Assembly: GCA_031216915.1 (NCBI GenBank)
Contig: CM062296.1
Span: 793,223,823 to 793,287,822, forward strand
Direction of reading: 5' to 3'
DNA: 64,000 bases
Origin: Pictodentalium vernedei
Lineage: Eukaryota; Mollusca; Scaphopoda; Dentaliida; Dentaliidae
Positions within the stretch are counted from its first letter, which is position 1. Every line of letters begins with the position of its first letter. Positions 55,600 through 63,991 of the stretch are shown piece after piece. A program made the translations under genes and the position numbers. The notes below the pieces were generated by a model that ran no database searches, was not told the DNA's origin, and saw only the letters and a program-made list of their open reading frames with translations.

Positions 55600-55963
55600 T
55601 TCAGCTAGTCTGGGCCATTGGTGTATAAAAGTAATTTGTATATTTTTTATACTTACCAGTGGCCCAGACGGGTATGGCCCTTCCATGAGTGGGCACTCAT
55701 ACCTCCCCACTGAGTTATGTAGTACTCTCATCTACAAAGATTGATGTTGGCGCCAATTCCGGTCACTTCCTGATGTCTGCACATGCGCAGTGTGTAAAAG
55801 AATGGAGGACCAGATTGGACTTTTCATTTTCTGTTTTGCAAGCAAATTTTGGGATTGGGGGGTTCAAAATTTGTGTTTGGCCCTTTATAACTTTGAGTTT
55901 GCACCAGCTGGTCTGGGCCATTGGTAAGTATAAAAAATATACAAATTACTTTAAATTTATCAT

Positions 55964-56914
55964 TTTCGGAGAGTGTGAGTGGGAATAAGATTTCTTTCGG
56001 GGAAAGAAAAATGGATGAAAATAAAACAATCATTTGTGTTCACTTTAAAAGTGATGTAAGTTGCGTTTGTGTAGATAATAAAAATGCCTACTTAGAGTTA
56101 CTTTCAATATTCATTGACCTTTGTTCTCCACACTATTGTGCGATACCAGCCAGGATTTTGAAACCTCTGAGCCTTAGGCCATTAAAAAAAAATGTCTATG
56201 TTCTCAGGCAATTGTGCCTCAAATTTTTTATGAGAGTGGGAGGCTTTTTATTTTTATTACCTGCATCGCCAGCGGCAGAGCAGGTCTAGTAACCGCTCGA
56301 CTCCGTCCATCAGTCCATCCGTCCATCAGTCCATCCGAAACACTTCTTCCGTCAAAGTTTTCTTGGCATCTATGAGAGGGAAGGATTTTATATTTGGTCT
56401 GCTGCTTCATAATGATGAGTTGTATCGTGTATCTAATTTTCAGAGCTGCCGTACAGCCACTTCCTGTTTGCCGATACTTTAAAGTCTGTTCATCTCTGTA
56501 ATCAATTGCATGCAGCGACGCAGGTCCAGACCCAGTATTGGTCTTGGCTTGTTTATTCTGAAATCTTAAAAAGATACCCTAAAAAAATATATTGACATTT
56601 CAGGAAGAAATCTTTTACAAATTCCGGTGTTATCGCATATCAGCTTGGCTGTTGACGACATGCCAAAGATGCTCCATTGCAGGATTATGTTCAGTCCGGC
56701 ACTAATTTGAAAAGATAATAATGGCATTTTCCTCAAAAGTTGTAATAGGTACCAACATAGAAAATATTTTGATAATAGTCAGAAATTTGAAGCATGAAAA
56801 TACGGAGAACGGGAACAGGAAGTTGAAATACTACAGAGAAATGTGTACCGGTATTGGCGCTCAATTCCAATCCGAAAATACTGACCGGGGAAATTTTTTT
56901 TGACCAAGCGGAAT
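55964..56914. other. Intron; short CCGT/CAGT repeat element at about 56215-56460
   Basis: At 56290-56340 there is a (CCATCMGT)n stretch with flanks resembling the array heads (GAGGCTTTTTATTTTTATTACC). The rest, up to the left end of DIRS A2, is unassigned. Confidence 0.4.
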
Positions 56915-56927
56915 ATTTTTATACTGT

Positions 56928-57114
56928 ACCAATGACCCAGACTTAGCTGGTGCTAACTCCAACAAAACCAGGGCCAAACACAAATTTTGCCCCCCAATCC
57001 CCAAAATTTGCATCCAAAACAAAAAGAAATCATGTCCTAAAGGACCTCCATACTACGCCTCTACTGCGCATGCGCAGTGACGCAGTCGTCCCGAAATTGG
57101 CGCCAATTATCATT
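56928..57114 (+). repeat. DIRS A2 left inverted terminal repeat
   Basis: Complement of about 63805-63991. Distinguishing bases GCAGTCGTCCC and CTAACTCCAAC are both mirrored in the right ITR of this copy. Confidence 0.9.
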
Positions 57115-58000
57115 CTCTGTTTGGCCCTTCATCAGTCAACATCTCACTGATCTTTGTGCTTGTAAATCTCAGTTTAAAGGATGCCAGACACGTAATTTTT
57201 GGAGAAAATGTGATTCTAAGGAGGATAGAAGGAGGAGAGGAAAAAGAAGTGGCAAAAAATAATCAGGGCTGTACTTAAAATTTTTTTGATGAAATTATGT
57301 TAAGTTGCCTATTTTTGAGGCATGGGCCTCTTGTTGTCATTCTTGCTAATTGTTGCACTGCTTATTGAGTGTTTCCTCTCCCCTAGCCTTCTAAAGTCCC
57401 CCCTGGCAATTCTCCCATGCTTTTGGCATATTTTTGAGAAATTTCATTTCTAAAATTTCCTGGGAGAGTTGCTTGGTTACAGATTGTTTTCTGTTATTTT
57501 CCCCATAGTTACGTTTTCACCCATGGGTGTATAACGTTTGTGTTCTGCATCTTCCATCTGATGTTCTACAGATTCTCCCCTGGGAGTCTCTGTTTTGCAT
57601 CAGATAGAGTGTAATTGATGACTGATTCCGGGCCAGTTTTTTCAGTGCCTGGAGTCATGTTTTCTAGTGTGTTTACACTGTTTGTTTTCATTGGCAACAG
57701 CCTTTTTTGAGGGGCTGTTTGCCTTTGTAGTAGTTTATCTCATTATAAGATACATTTATATTATCCGAAAGTGTCTCATTAATTATTTTATATAAATTTA
57801 AAATTTTTGACCACACTTTGCCATCGGATCCATCGGGGCTCAACGTTACTTTTCAGCAACTTGGGCTTCTCTGAAAAAATATTTTTTCAAAATTATTTTG
57901 TTTTGCAATTGTTTTTTCATTTATTAATGGATCATGTTATTATGTATCTTTGTGTCAGGGGTTTTTGCGAGTAACTAGGACTTATTGTTGTTCTTTCACA
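57115..58000 (+). promoter_or_regulatory. DIRS A2 5' untranslated leader
   Basis: Leader between ITR and gag, almost identical to that of A1 apart from small indels. No promoter box can be assigned with certainty. Confidence 0.45.
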
Positions 58001-60103
58001 ATGAAGGGACGTTGTTCAAATTGTAATAGGAAGAAATCTTCCTCTGACTTTCATGATCATTGTATTAATTGTAGTCAGTGTTCTCGCATTAATCCCTGTC
58101 CTATATGTGAACATTGGGATGAGAAACATTGGAAACGTGTGTCACGATATGTTGTTTCTGGAGAAAGAGCGATGCCGGCTCTTTCTCCACAAGGTCACTC
58201 TACTCTCTCAGTTTCTATTTCAGAGGAACCAGAACAGGGTGATGTTTCCATGTTATCTTCTTCAAGTGTGCGTCCGTCGTCACAAATGAATTCAGAGCTA
58301 GCGGCAAAAGTGCTCATGGAGATTAGACAAATGTCGTCCGCTAGCTCGCCCGGTGTAGCGTCCATTCACCGAATGGTTCGGCAGCCGGGTTCGTCCGATG
58401 CGGTCCAAGAGGAAATTTTGGGTGATGCGAGCACTATAAACATAATAGATGCACAACCAGTGACGGCGGATAGTAAGCGAGAACGGAGGAAGCCTTTTAG
58501 TCCGGTTCCTAGCTCGTCCAGGTCCAGCCGGGCCGCGAGCGAGAGAGGTCCCTCTCTCGTACAACAACATCTGGGACCAGATGTTGTGGTACAAAATGTG
58601 TCTTTAGCGGAGCATACGTCCGTCGCTCGGGACGCTCCGTTGTATAAGCAGTCTGCAGAGACTGTTAAGGCTTCCTCTTCTCGTCAGCACACACGACCGC
58701 ACCTTGGCTGCGTGACCACCGATATATTACCAGCTTCGCCAATGAAGGATTCTTCGGCGACCAGGTCACACCATCCGGCAGCCAGGGATTCGAGACTGAT
58801 GGACTCCGGACGTTCGCATAGGAAAAGTATGCGGGAGCCATCTGATGCGGAGCTGCCCTCGGCGAAGCAGCGAAAGACTGCGCCTCCGCAGGTCTCGACG
58901 CCGGACATTCTTGTGCAGATAGCACAGCTTATCGCAGCATCCCAGCAGCCGACAGAAACGGTGTCGGATCGAGAATTATCCGACGGCGCTGGGTCGGTAC
59001 GCTCCGCCGAAGCATCGGGGGCGGACGACCGGGAACATCGTGAGGTCCGACCGGATGGTGAAAGGGATACGGATGACTTGGAGCTATCCCTTTCGGAACA
59101 ACATAAAGCTGCCGTGGACTTCATCCGGCACTTTCTCCCTCAAGTTGTTCCGTCGGGCCAGACTGCTGCGCTTCCGGACAAGAGAATTATAGCGTCATTG
59201 GACTCTGAATTTTTTGAGCGGTTCAGGGACATCGCTCCCAAGTTTCCGTCACAGTCCAATAATGTTGCTAGAACATTTGAATTATTGAACGACGCTATAT
59301 TTAAACTTGCTTCCAGGACGGGGAAAGCAGGTTTCTTGTCCGCTAATACTCTCAACCTGCCTTTCATTAATGCAAGGAATAAATTCGATACGGCAGGACA
59401 GGGTATACCGAGAGTTCCTCTGCGTATGGACGACAAGGCGGAAGACTTAGAGCTATCATTACCGTCGTCAGCTTCTATTCCAACCGTGGTGTTGGAAACA
59501 GCTATTGCGTCTAGCAGAGCCAATTTAGATGCCTTATCTTACGCAGATCACCTTACTAAGGCGTTATCACTGCGCCTTCAAGGGGAAGAGTTTCAGGGTA
59601 TACAATCCTCTTTAAGACTTCTTTCAAGGGCAGTAGCTTATTCCACGTGTAACTCCGCCCTTTCAGTGGCAAATCTGGAGTTGGTTAGACGTGACGCAGC
59701 CCTAGCTACATCCACACTAGTGGATTCTAAGGTGAAGAACTCTCTTAGAGTCGCTTCGGTCTCAGGAGAACTTCTCTTTGACGGCAAGCTTTCCGCTATT
59801 TATGATAAAATTAAAAAGAAAGCTAATGATTCTCTGTTGTTCAGATCGGCTCCTAAAAAGTCGGATACAGCAGACACGAATAAGACAGGCACTTCTGGGT
59901 CTAATGCGCCCAAGAGAGGTTCCTATAGAGGTTCCGGTGCGTCCTCTTGGTCTTATTCGAGAGACCGTCAGGATAGCGACTCTCGTTCGGGACGTCCTTC
60001 AGGCAGGGACAATCGGTCGGACGCCCCGAGGTCGACGAGGCGAGGTGCGGGTCGTGGAAGACGTGGTTTCTCCTACCGCAGGCCTCGCAGGTCCAGGAGG
60101 TGA
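58001..60103 (+). CDS. DIRS A2 gag-like protein
   Basis: 700 residues from the first ATG (MKGRCSNCNRKK); the frame is open 51 bases further upstream but without an ATG. Residues 4-45 carry a Cys/His cluster (CSNC, HCINCSQC, CPICEHWDEKHW) likely to bind zinc. Residues ~60-330 are Ser/Arg/Pro-rich and probably disordered; ~330-610 include IAQLIAASQQ, SLSEQHKAAVDFIRHFLPQ, NLPFINARNKFD and LDALSYADHLTKALS, helical in character; the C-terminal ~80 residues are Gly/Arg/Ser-rich and basic, as in nucleocapsid proteins. It ends in a single UGA, after which the same frame stays open to the recombinase. The role (RNA packaging) is inferred from position. Confidence 0.85.
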   Translation: MKGRCSNCNRKKSSSDFHDHCINCSQCSRINPCPICEHWDEKHWKRVSRYVVSGERAMPALSPQGHSTLSVSISEEPEQGDVSMLSSSSVRPSSQMNSELAAKVLMEIRQMSSASSPGVASIHRMVRQPGSSDAVQEEILGDASTINIIDAQPVTADSKRERRKPFSPVPSSSRSSRAASERGPSLVQQHLGPDVVVQNVSLAEHTSVARDAPLYKQSAETVKASSSRQHTRPHLGCVTTDILPASPMKDSSATRSHHPAARDSRLMDSGRSHRKSMREPSDAELPSAKQRKTAPPQVSTPDILVQIAQLIAASQQPTETVSDRELSDGAGSVRSAEASGADDREHREVRPDGERDTDDLELSLSEQHKAAVDFIRHFLPQVVPSGQTAALPDKRIIASLDSEFFERFRDIAPKFPSQSNNVARTFELLNDAIFKLASRTGKAGFLSANTLNLPFINARNKFDTAGQGIPRVPLRMDDKAEDLELSLPSSASIPTVVLETAIASSRANLDALSYADHLTKALSLRLQGEEFQGIQSSLRLLSRAVAYSTCNSALSVANLELVRRDAALATSTLVDSKVKNSLRVASVSGELLFDGKLSAIYDKIKKKANDSLLFRSAPKKSDTADTNKTGTSGSNAPKRGSYRGSGASSWSYSRDRQDSDSRSGRPSGRDNRSDAPRSTRRGAGRGRRGFSYRRPRRSRR

Positions 60104-62093
60104 TGGCTTAAACCTCTATCGCGTTCCGGTTGGCGGAAGGTTGTTGAGTTTTTCACAAGAGTGGGCGTCGATTACGGACGACCCTTGGGTGAGAGGAGTG
60201 ACTTCGGAAGGTCTAAAGATATCCTTCAAACGAAAGCCTCCATTAACTCGAAGTCCAAAGTGGACTCATCTTCCGTCAAATCCACAGAAAAGAGACGCTC
60301 TGTTATCAGAGGTGCAGTCTCTTTTAATGAAGAACGTGGTAGAGGTCGTAGAAAACCAGGAATCTCTGGGATTCTACAGCCATCTGTTTCTGGTTCCGAA
60401 ACCAGATGGCTCGTTCCGTCCAGTCATAGATTTGAGCTGGATAAACAAGCTGATCGTCGCTCCGAAGTTTTATATGGAGACGATTCGATCGGTCAGAGCG
60501 AGTATTCGGGTGAACGATTATGCTACGAGCATAGATCTCAAAGATGCGTACTTTCACGTCATGGTACATCCGACATTCCGAAAGTATCTACGCTTTGCAG
60601 TCCTGGGAGTGGTGTATCAATTCCGGGCGATGTGCTTCGGATTGAATCTAGCACCCTGGGCTTTCACTCGGGTAATGAACTCGGTAATGATCTACTTCCG
60701 AGCTCATTCGTCCGCGGTAACGTCGGCCTACCTGGACGACATTCTTCAGAGGTACGGCAACGAGTTAACGCTTCAGAACGATGTTCAGAATCTTCTTCTA
60801 TTGCTCCGACGTCTCGGTTTTATAGTAAACGAGGAGAAGTCGGATCTGGTGCCGTCCAAGTCATTCACTCATCTGGGAATGAGCTTCGAGACGCACAACA
60901 ATCTCGTTCGTCTGCCGTTAACCAGAGCGAAATTAGTCAGTTGTTACGCTCGCTATTGTCTGCACGCAGACAAAGTCACGGCGAGAGAATTTATGAGACT
61001 GATAGGTCTGTGCGGAGCCGCCGCGGATCTCATTCCGATGGGGCGGCTACGCACACGTCCTCTTCAAATTTTCCTGACTCAGAATTGGAGTGTGAAAATT
61101 CATTCGCTCGATGTAGACGTTCTCTTGTCAGATCAAGTGAAACAAGAGATTCAGACTTGGGCAAACATTCAGTGGTTAACTCAAGGAGTTCCGCTGCAGT
61201 TGCCGGATCCGAGTTTTACCGTTATGACGGATGCCAGTCAAACAGGTTGGGGTGCATCATTAATCCCAACGGATTCGAGATGCCAGGGTCTTTGGGATCC
61301 GCAATTCCTGTGCAAGCACATAAACATCAAGGAAATGATGTCAATTTGGCTTGCGTTACGTCACTGGATGGACATTATTCACGATGCTCATGTCCAAATC
61401 CTATCCGACAATACAACAGTAGTGGCGTATATACGGAATCAGGGAGGCACTCATTCGGTTCCGTTGTTCAATCTAACGGAAAGAATCCTTCTGTTTGCGT
61501 TAGAACATCACGTTCTTCTATCGGTCCGTCACATACCGGGTCGTCTGAATGTGCTAGCAGACTCCCTTTCACGAAAGGGTCGCTTGTTGCCGTCGGAGTG
61601 GACTCTCAACAAACAAGTATTCAATCAGATTTGCTACCAATGGGAACGGCCAATGATAGACTTATTTGCAACACATCTCAACAATCAGTTGCAGACGTAT
61701 GTGTCTCCGTGTCCGGATCCAAGAGCATTTGCAGTAGACGCTCTGTCGATCCCTTGGGACGGAATGATAGGATATGCGTATCCTCCAGCGCCGTTAATTC
61801 AACAAGTATTGCTAAAGATAAAACAATCTCAATGCAAGATTCTGTTGGTAGCATCTCTGTCGCCACAGAGACCGTGGATAAATCTACTCAGGTGTCTGTT
61901 GTGGGACCTACCGCGGAAGCTTCCTCCACGAGAGGATCTTCTTTCGCAGGGGAAATCGCGCCAACTCCATCACAACCCGCAAGGTCTCAACCTTCACGTT
62001 TTTCCGTTGTGCGGTCCTTCTTGCATGGCAAGCACTTTACAGGACGAGCAGTGGACGCGATTTCTAACTGTAGGAGGACCTCCTCTTCGCTAA
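59778..62093 (+). CDS. DIRS A2 reverse transcriptase / RNase H / Dam-like methylase
   Basis: Frame open for 771 codons, overlapping gag by 326 bases; it opens with TTG, and in-frame ATGs exist from 59802. The conserved protein begins near GGDGLNLYRVPVGGRL (about 60085), right at the gag stop, so a frameshift, reinitiation or internal start is needed. RT: FLVPKPDGSFRPVIDLSW, SIDLKDAYFHVMV, FGLNLAPWAFTR, YLDD at 60729-60740. RNase H: MTDASQTGWGAS, INIKEMMSIWLAL, LSDNTTVVAYIRNQGG and GRLNVLADSLSRKG supply the Asp/Glu/Asp/Asp set. Dam-like: MIDLFATHLNNQLQTYVSP, PRAFAVDALSIPWD and IGYAYPPAPL. This order is typical of DIRS and not of LTR elements. Confidence 0.9.
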   Translation: MTASFPLFMIKLKRKLMILCCSDRLLKSRIQQTRIRQALLGLMRPREVPIEVPVRPLGLIRETVRIATLVRDVLQAGTIGRTPRGRRGEVRVVEDVVSPTAGLAGPGGDGLNLYRVPVGGRLLSFSQEWASITDDPWVRGVTSEGLKISFKRKPPLTRSPKWTHLPSNPQKRDALLSEVQSLLMKNVVEVVENQESLGFYSHLFLVPKPDGSFRPVIDLSWINKLIVAPKFYMETIRSVRASIRVNDYATSIDLKDAYFHVMVHPTFRKYLRFAVLGVVYQFRAMCFGLNLAPWAFTRVMNSVMIYFRAHSSAVTSAYLDDILQRYGNELTLQNDVQNLLLLLRRLGFIVNEEKSDLVPSKSFTHLGMSFETHNNLVRLPLTRAKLVSCYARYCLHADKVTAREFMRLIGLCGAAADLIPMGRLRTRPLQIFLTQNWSVKIHSLDVDVLLSDQVKQEIQTWANIQWLTQGVPLQLPDPSFTVMTDASQTGWGASLIPTDSRCQGLWDPQFLCKHINIKEMMSIWLALRHWMDIIHDAHVQILSDNTTVVAYIRNQGGTHSVPLFNLTERILLFALEHHVLLSVRHIPGRLNVLADSLSRKGRLLPSEWTLNKQVFNQICYQWERPMIDLFATHLNNQLQTYVSPCPDPRAFAVDALSIPWDGMIGYAYPPAPLIQQVLLKIKQSQCKILLVASLSPQRPWINLLRCLLWDLPRKLPPREDLLSQGKSRQLHHNPQGLNLHVFPLCGPSCMASTLQDEQWTRFLTVGGPPLR

Positions 62094-63049
62094 ACTATGT
62101 GGCTAAGTGGAAGGTTTTTCGTCGTTGGTGTAGGGATCATTCTGTAGATATATTTGATCCCTCTATACCAGACATTGCAAACTTTCTAGTATACTTGTTT
62201 GACGAAATCAAACTGCAGCCTGTTACTATAAAGGGTTATAGATCTATGTTATCTGATACCTATGCACATCATGATAGTTTACAAATTGGATCTAATGTCT
62301 CTTTATCGAAGTTGGTTAGAAACTTTTCGATAAATAGACCCAGAACTCTTAGATTAATTCCTAAGTGGAATTTAGCTTGGGTTCTCCTTAAATTGAAGGA
62401 AAAGCCATTTGAACCTCTTGGGACAGTAGATTTCAAATTCTTATCTTATAAGACAGCTTTTCTCTTAGCTTTCTCTTCTGCCAGAAGAGTCAGTGAGCTT
62501 CATGCACTATCGGTGGATGATTCTCATTATCGTAGTGTTGGGAACACTATCACCTTCACTACTAATGTGGGTTTTTTAGCTAAGAATCAGGCTCCTAATA
62601 AATATCCGGAACCTATTGTTATTAAGGCTCTTCCGTCTTCAGACGGGCGTAGGCCTTTACTCTGTCCTGTTAGAGCACTACGTATCTATAAACAGAGATC
62701 TCAGTTTATCAGAAAGGGACGGAAACGTTTCTTTCTGTCTTTGATGCCTAATAGAAAGGACATTTCAGTCCATTCTATTGCTAGATGGATTCAGTTTACT
62801 ATCCGTACTGCTTATGAAGATTTATCTTCTTCTCAGCAGTCTGTGCTTAAGATTTCTGCTCATGAAGTAAGAGCTCTTTCTACTTCCTGGGCTTATGCTA
62901 ATAGTGTTGCTATTACAGATTTAATGAAGGCTGCTTATTGGTCTCAGCCATCCACATTTACGAATTTTTATCTCAGAAATATTGAGTCCATTTCTGGAGA
63001 CCTGCATTGTTTAGGTCCGTTATCTGTTGCTCAGAATGTCGTCCACTAA
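60161..63049 (+). CDS. DIRS A2 tyrosine recombinase (long overlapping frame)
   Basis: Shares the reading frame of gag and is open from the gag UGA to 63049. The recombinase proper is the last ~340 residues (from about 62040): an N-terminal SAM-like/core-binding part (KVFRRWCRDHSVDIFDPS, IKGYRSMLSDTYAHHDS), then the catalytic part with Arg in SSARRVSELHALS (about 62474-62512), HEVR at 62861-62872, AYWSQPSTF and Tyr at 62969-62971. It is the only integrase of such elements and acts on circular double-stranded cDNA. The preceding ~620 codons overprint RT/RH/MT with a Ser/Arg-rich reading of uncertain reality. The expression route is unknown. Confidence 0.85.
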   Translation: MGVDYGRPLGERSDFGRSKDILQTKASINSKSKVDSSSVKSTEKRRSVIRGAVSFNEERGRGRRKPGISGILQPSVSGSETRWLVPSSHRFELDKQADRRSEVLYGDDSIGQSEYSGERLCYEHRSQRCVLSRHGTSDIPKVSTLCSPGSGVSIPGDVLRIESSTLGFHSGNELGNDLLPSSFVRGNVGLPGRHSSEVRQRVNASERCSESSSIAPTSRFYSKRGEVGSGAVQVIHSSGNELRDAQQSRSSAVNQSEISQLLRSLLSARRQSHGERIYETDRSVRSRRGSHSDGAATHTSSSNFPDSELECENSFARCRRSLVRSSETRDSDLGKHSVVNSRSSAAVAGSEFYRYDGCQSNRLGCIINPNGFEMPGSLGSAIPVQAHKHQGNDVNLACVTSLDGHYSRCSCPNPIRQYNSSGVYTESGRHSFGSVVQSNGKNPSVCVRTSRSSIGPSHTGSSECASRLPFTKGSLVAVGVDSQQTSIQSDLLPMGTANDRLICNTSQQSVADVCVSVSGSKSICSRRSVDPLGRNDRICVSSSAVNSTSIAKDKTISMQDSVGSISVATETVDKSTQVSVVGPTAEASSTRGSSFAGEIAPTPSQPARSQPSRFSVVRSFLHGKHFTGRAVDAISNCRRTSSSLNYVAKWKVFRRWCRDHSVDIFDPSIPDIANFLVYLFDEIKLQPVTIKGYRSMLSDTYAHHDSLQIGSNVSLSKLVRNFSINRPRTLRLIPKWNLAWVLLKLKEKPFEPLGTVDFKFLSYKTAFLLAFSSARRVSELHALSVDDSHYRSVGNTITFTTNVGFLAKNQAPNKYPEPIVIKALPSSDGRRPLLCPVRALRIYKQRSQFIRKGRKRFFLSLMPNRKDISVHSIARWIQFTIRTAYEDLSSSQQSVLKISAHEVRALSTSWAYANSVAITDLMKAAYWSQPSTFTNFYLRNIESISGDLHCLGPLSVAQNVVH

Positions 63050-63638
63050 ACAGTTGCAACTATAGTTATGCAGGCTTTCTGTTCCGGCAGTGACTCCGTC
63101 CGGCTGCCCTCTTCGCTCTGGGCTATTTGACCCAGGGCAAGGGGAAGGGGGGGGGGGGGGGGGGCGGGTGTTCCCTTAGGTCACCTGCTTTATAGTGAAA
63201 AGCAAGGGAATGCCTCCTCCAAGTCAGTATTTCTGAGTCGCTTCCGGGATGGTTTTAAAGTGTAATATTAATGTTTAAATTCATTCATGTCTTATTTTTG
63301 AAGTGTAGCTCGGTGTGAAGCATTTGTATATGTCAAGTGTCAAATGGGCTTTAATATACAATACTCGGACACTTTTAAATGATTATAAAGAGTCTCAATT
63401 CTCTGGACTACTTTATTTAAATAATTAGTATAAGGGTTATACTGGATGTTAATAGAGAACATGAATGTTATTGTGCTCAATTATTAAGGGTAGTGTATCT
63501 TTCTAATTTAATATTAAATAAGAAAGATACATGTAAAGCCTAATACTCCTTTTCTCCTTAAGGGGTTACCTCTTTACTATATAGTTGAGCTTATTGGATT
63601 TTCCTTTATGTCCTAGGCCCTCCAGCCTGTTTACTATT
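63050..63638 (+). other. DIRS A2 3' untranslated region with G tract
   Basis: Same as A1 apart from a shorter G homopolymer (63147-63165) and a small deletion near 63418 (A1 has TTATTGGCTTGCTTTAAAAA at about 38481). Confidence 0.6.
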
Positions 63639-63726
63639 CAGCTAAGTCTGGGTCATTGGTACAGTATAAAAATGTTAAAAAATTTATAGTAATTTATATA
63701 TTTTTTATACTTACCAATGACCCAGA
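63639..63726. repeat. DIRS A2 internal complementary region
   Basis: First half is the reverse complement of the left end (CAGCTAAGTCTGGG..AAAAAT), second half the reverse complement of the right end as seen in A1 (GTTAAAAAATTTATAG..). Same junction as in A1. Confidence 0.9.
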
Positions 63727-63804
63727 CGGGGATGGCCCTCCCTGGAGTTGGGAACTCTTGCCTCCCCGCTGAGTACATAGCGCTGACCAGGCACTGCCAG
63801 TAAG

Positions 63805-63991
63805 AATGATAATTGGCGCCAATTTCGGGACGACTGCGTCACTGCGCATGCGCAGTAGAGGCGTAGTATGGAGGTCCTTTAGGACATGATTTCTTTTTGT
63901 TTTGGATGCAAATTTTGGGGATTGGGGGGCAAAATTTGTGTTTGGCCCTGGTTTTGTTGGAGTTAGCACCAGCTAAGTCTGGGTCATTGGT
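63805..63991 (-). repeat. DIRS A2 right inverted terminal repeat
   Basis: Complement of 56928-57114, with the copy-specific bases GGGACGACTGC and GTTGGAGTTAGC. Confidence 0.9.

Larger units (their letters stand above)
45641..55963 (+). mobile_element. DIRS-type retrotransposon B2 (decayed, with nested insertions)
   Basis: Left end ATTTTTATACTATAAACCAG, right end ..ACAAATTACTTTAAATTTAT; ITR sequences match B1 (CCAGATTAGCTGGTGCTTAA, GTTGGCGCCAA with flanks). The internal complementary region near 55602-55670 is partly deleted. The element's own sequence runs 45641-46549 and resumes at about 50568, as judged by alignment to B1 (15013-15860 and 16085 on). Between lie a satellite-like block and an A-type DIRS fragment. 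Gag and RT survive as heavily mutated traces; no recombinase is seen. Confidence 0.78.

Noticed and set aside
55921..56289. Frame of 122 codons after DIRS B2
   Set aside because: Begins inside the B2 right ITR and continues into unassigned intron; composition and lack of motifs do not support coding.
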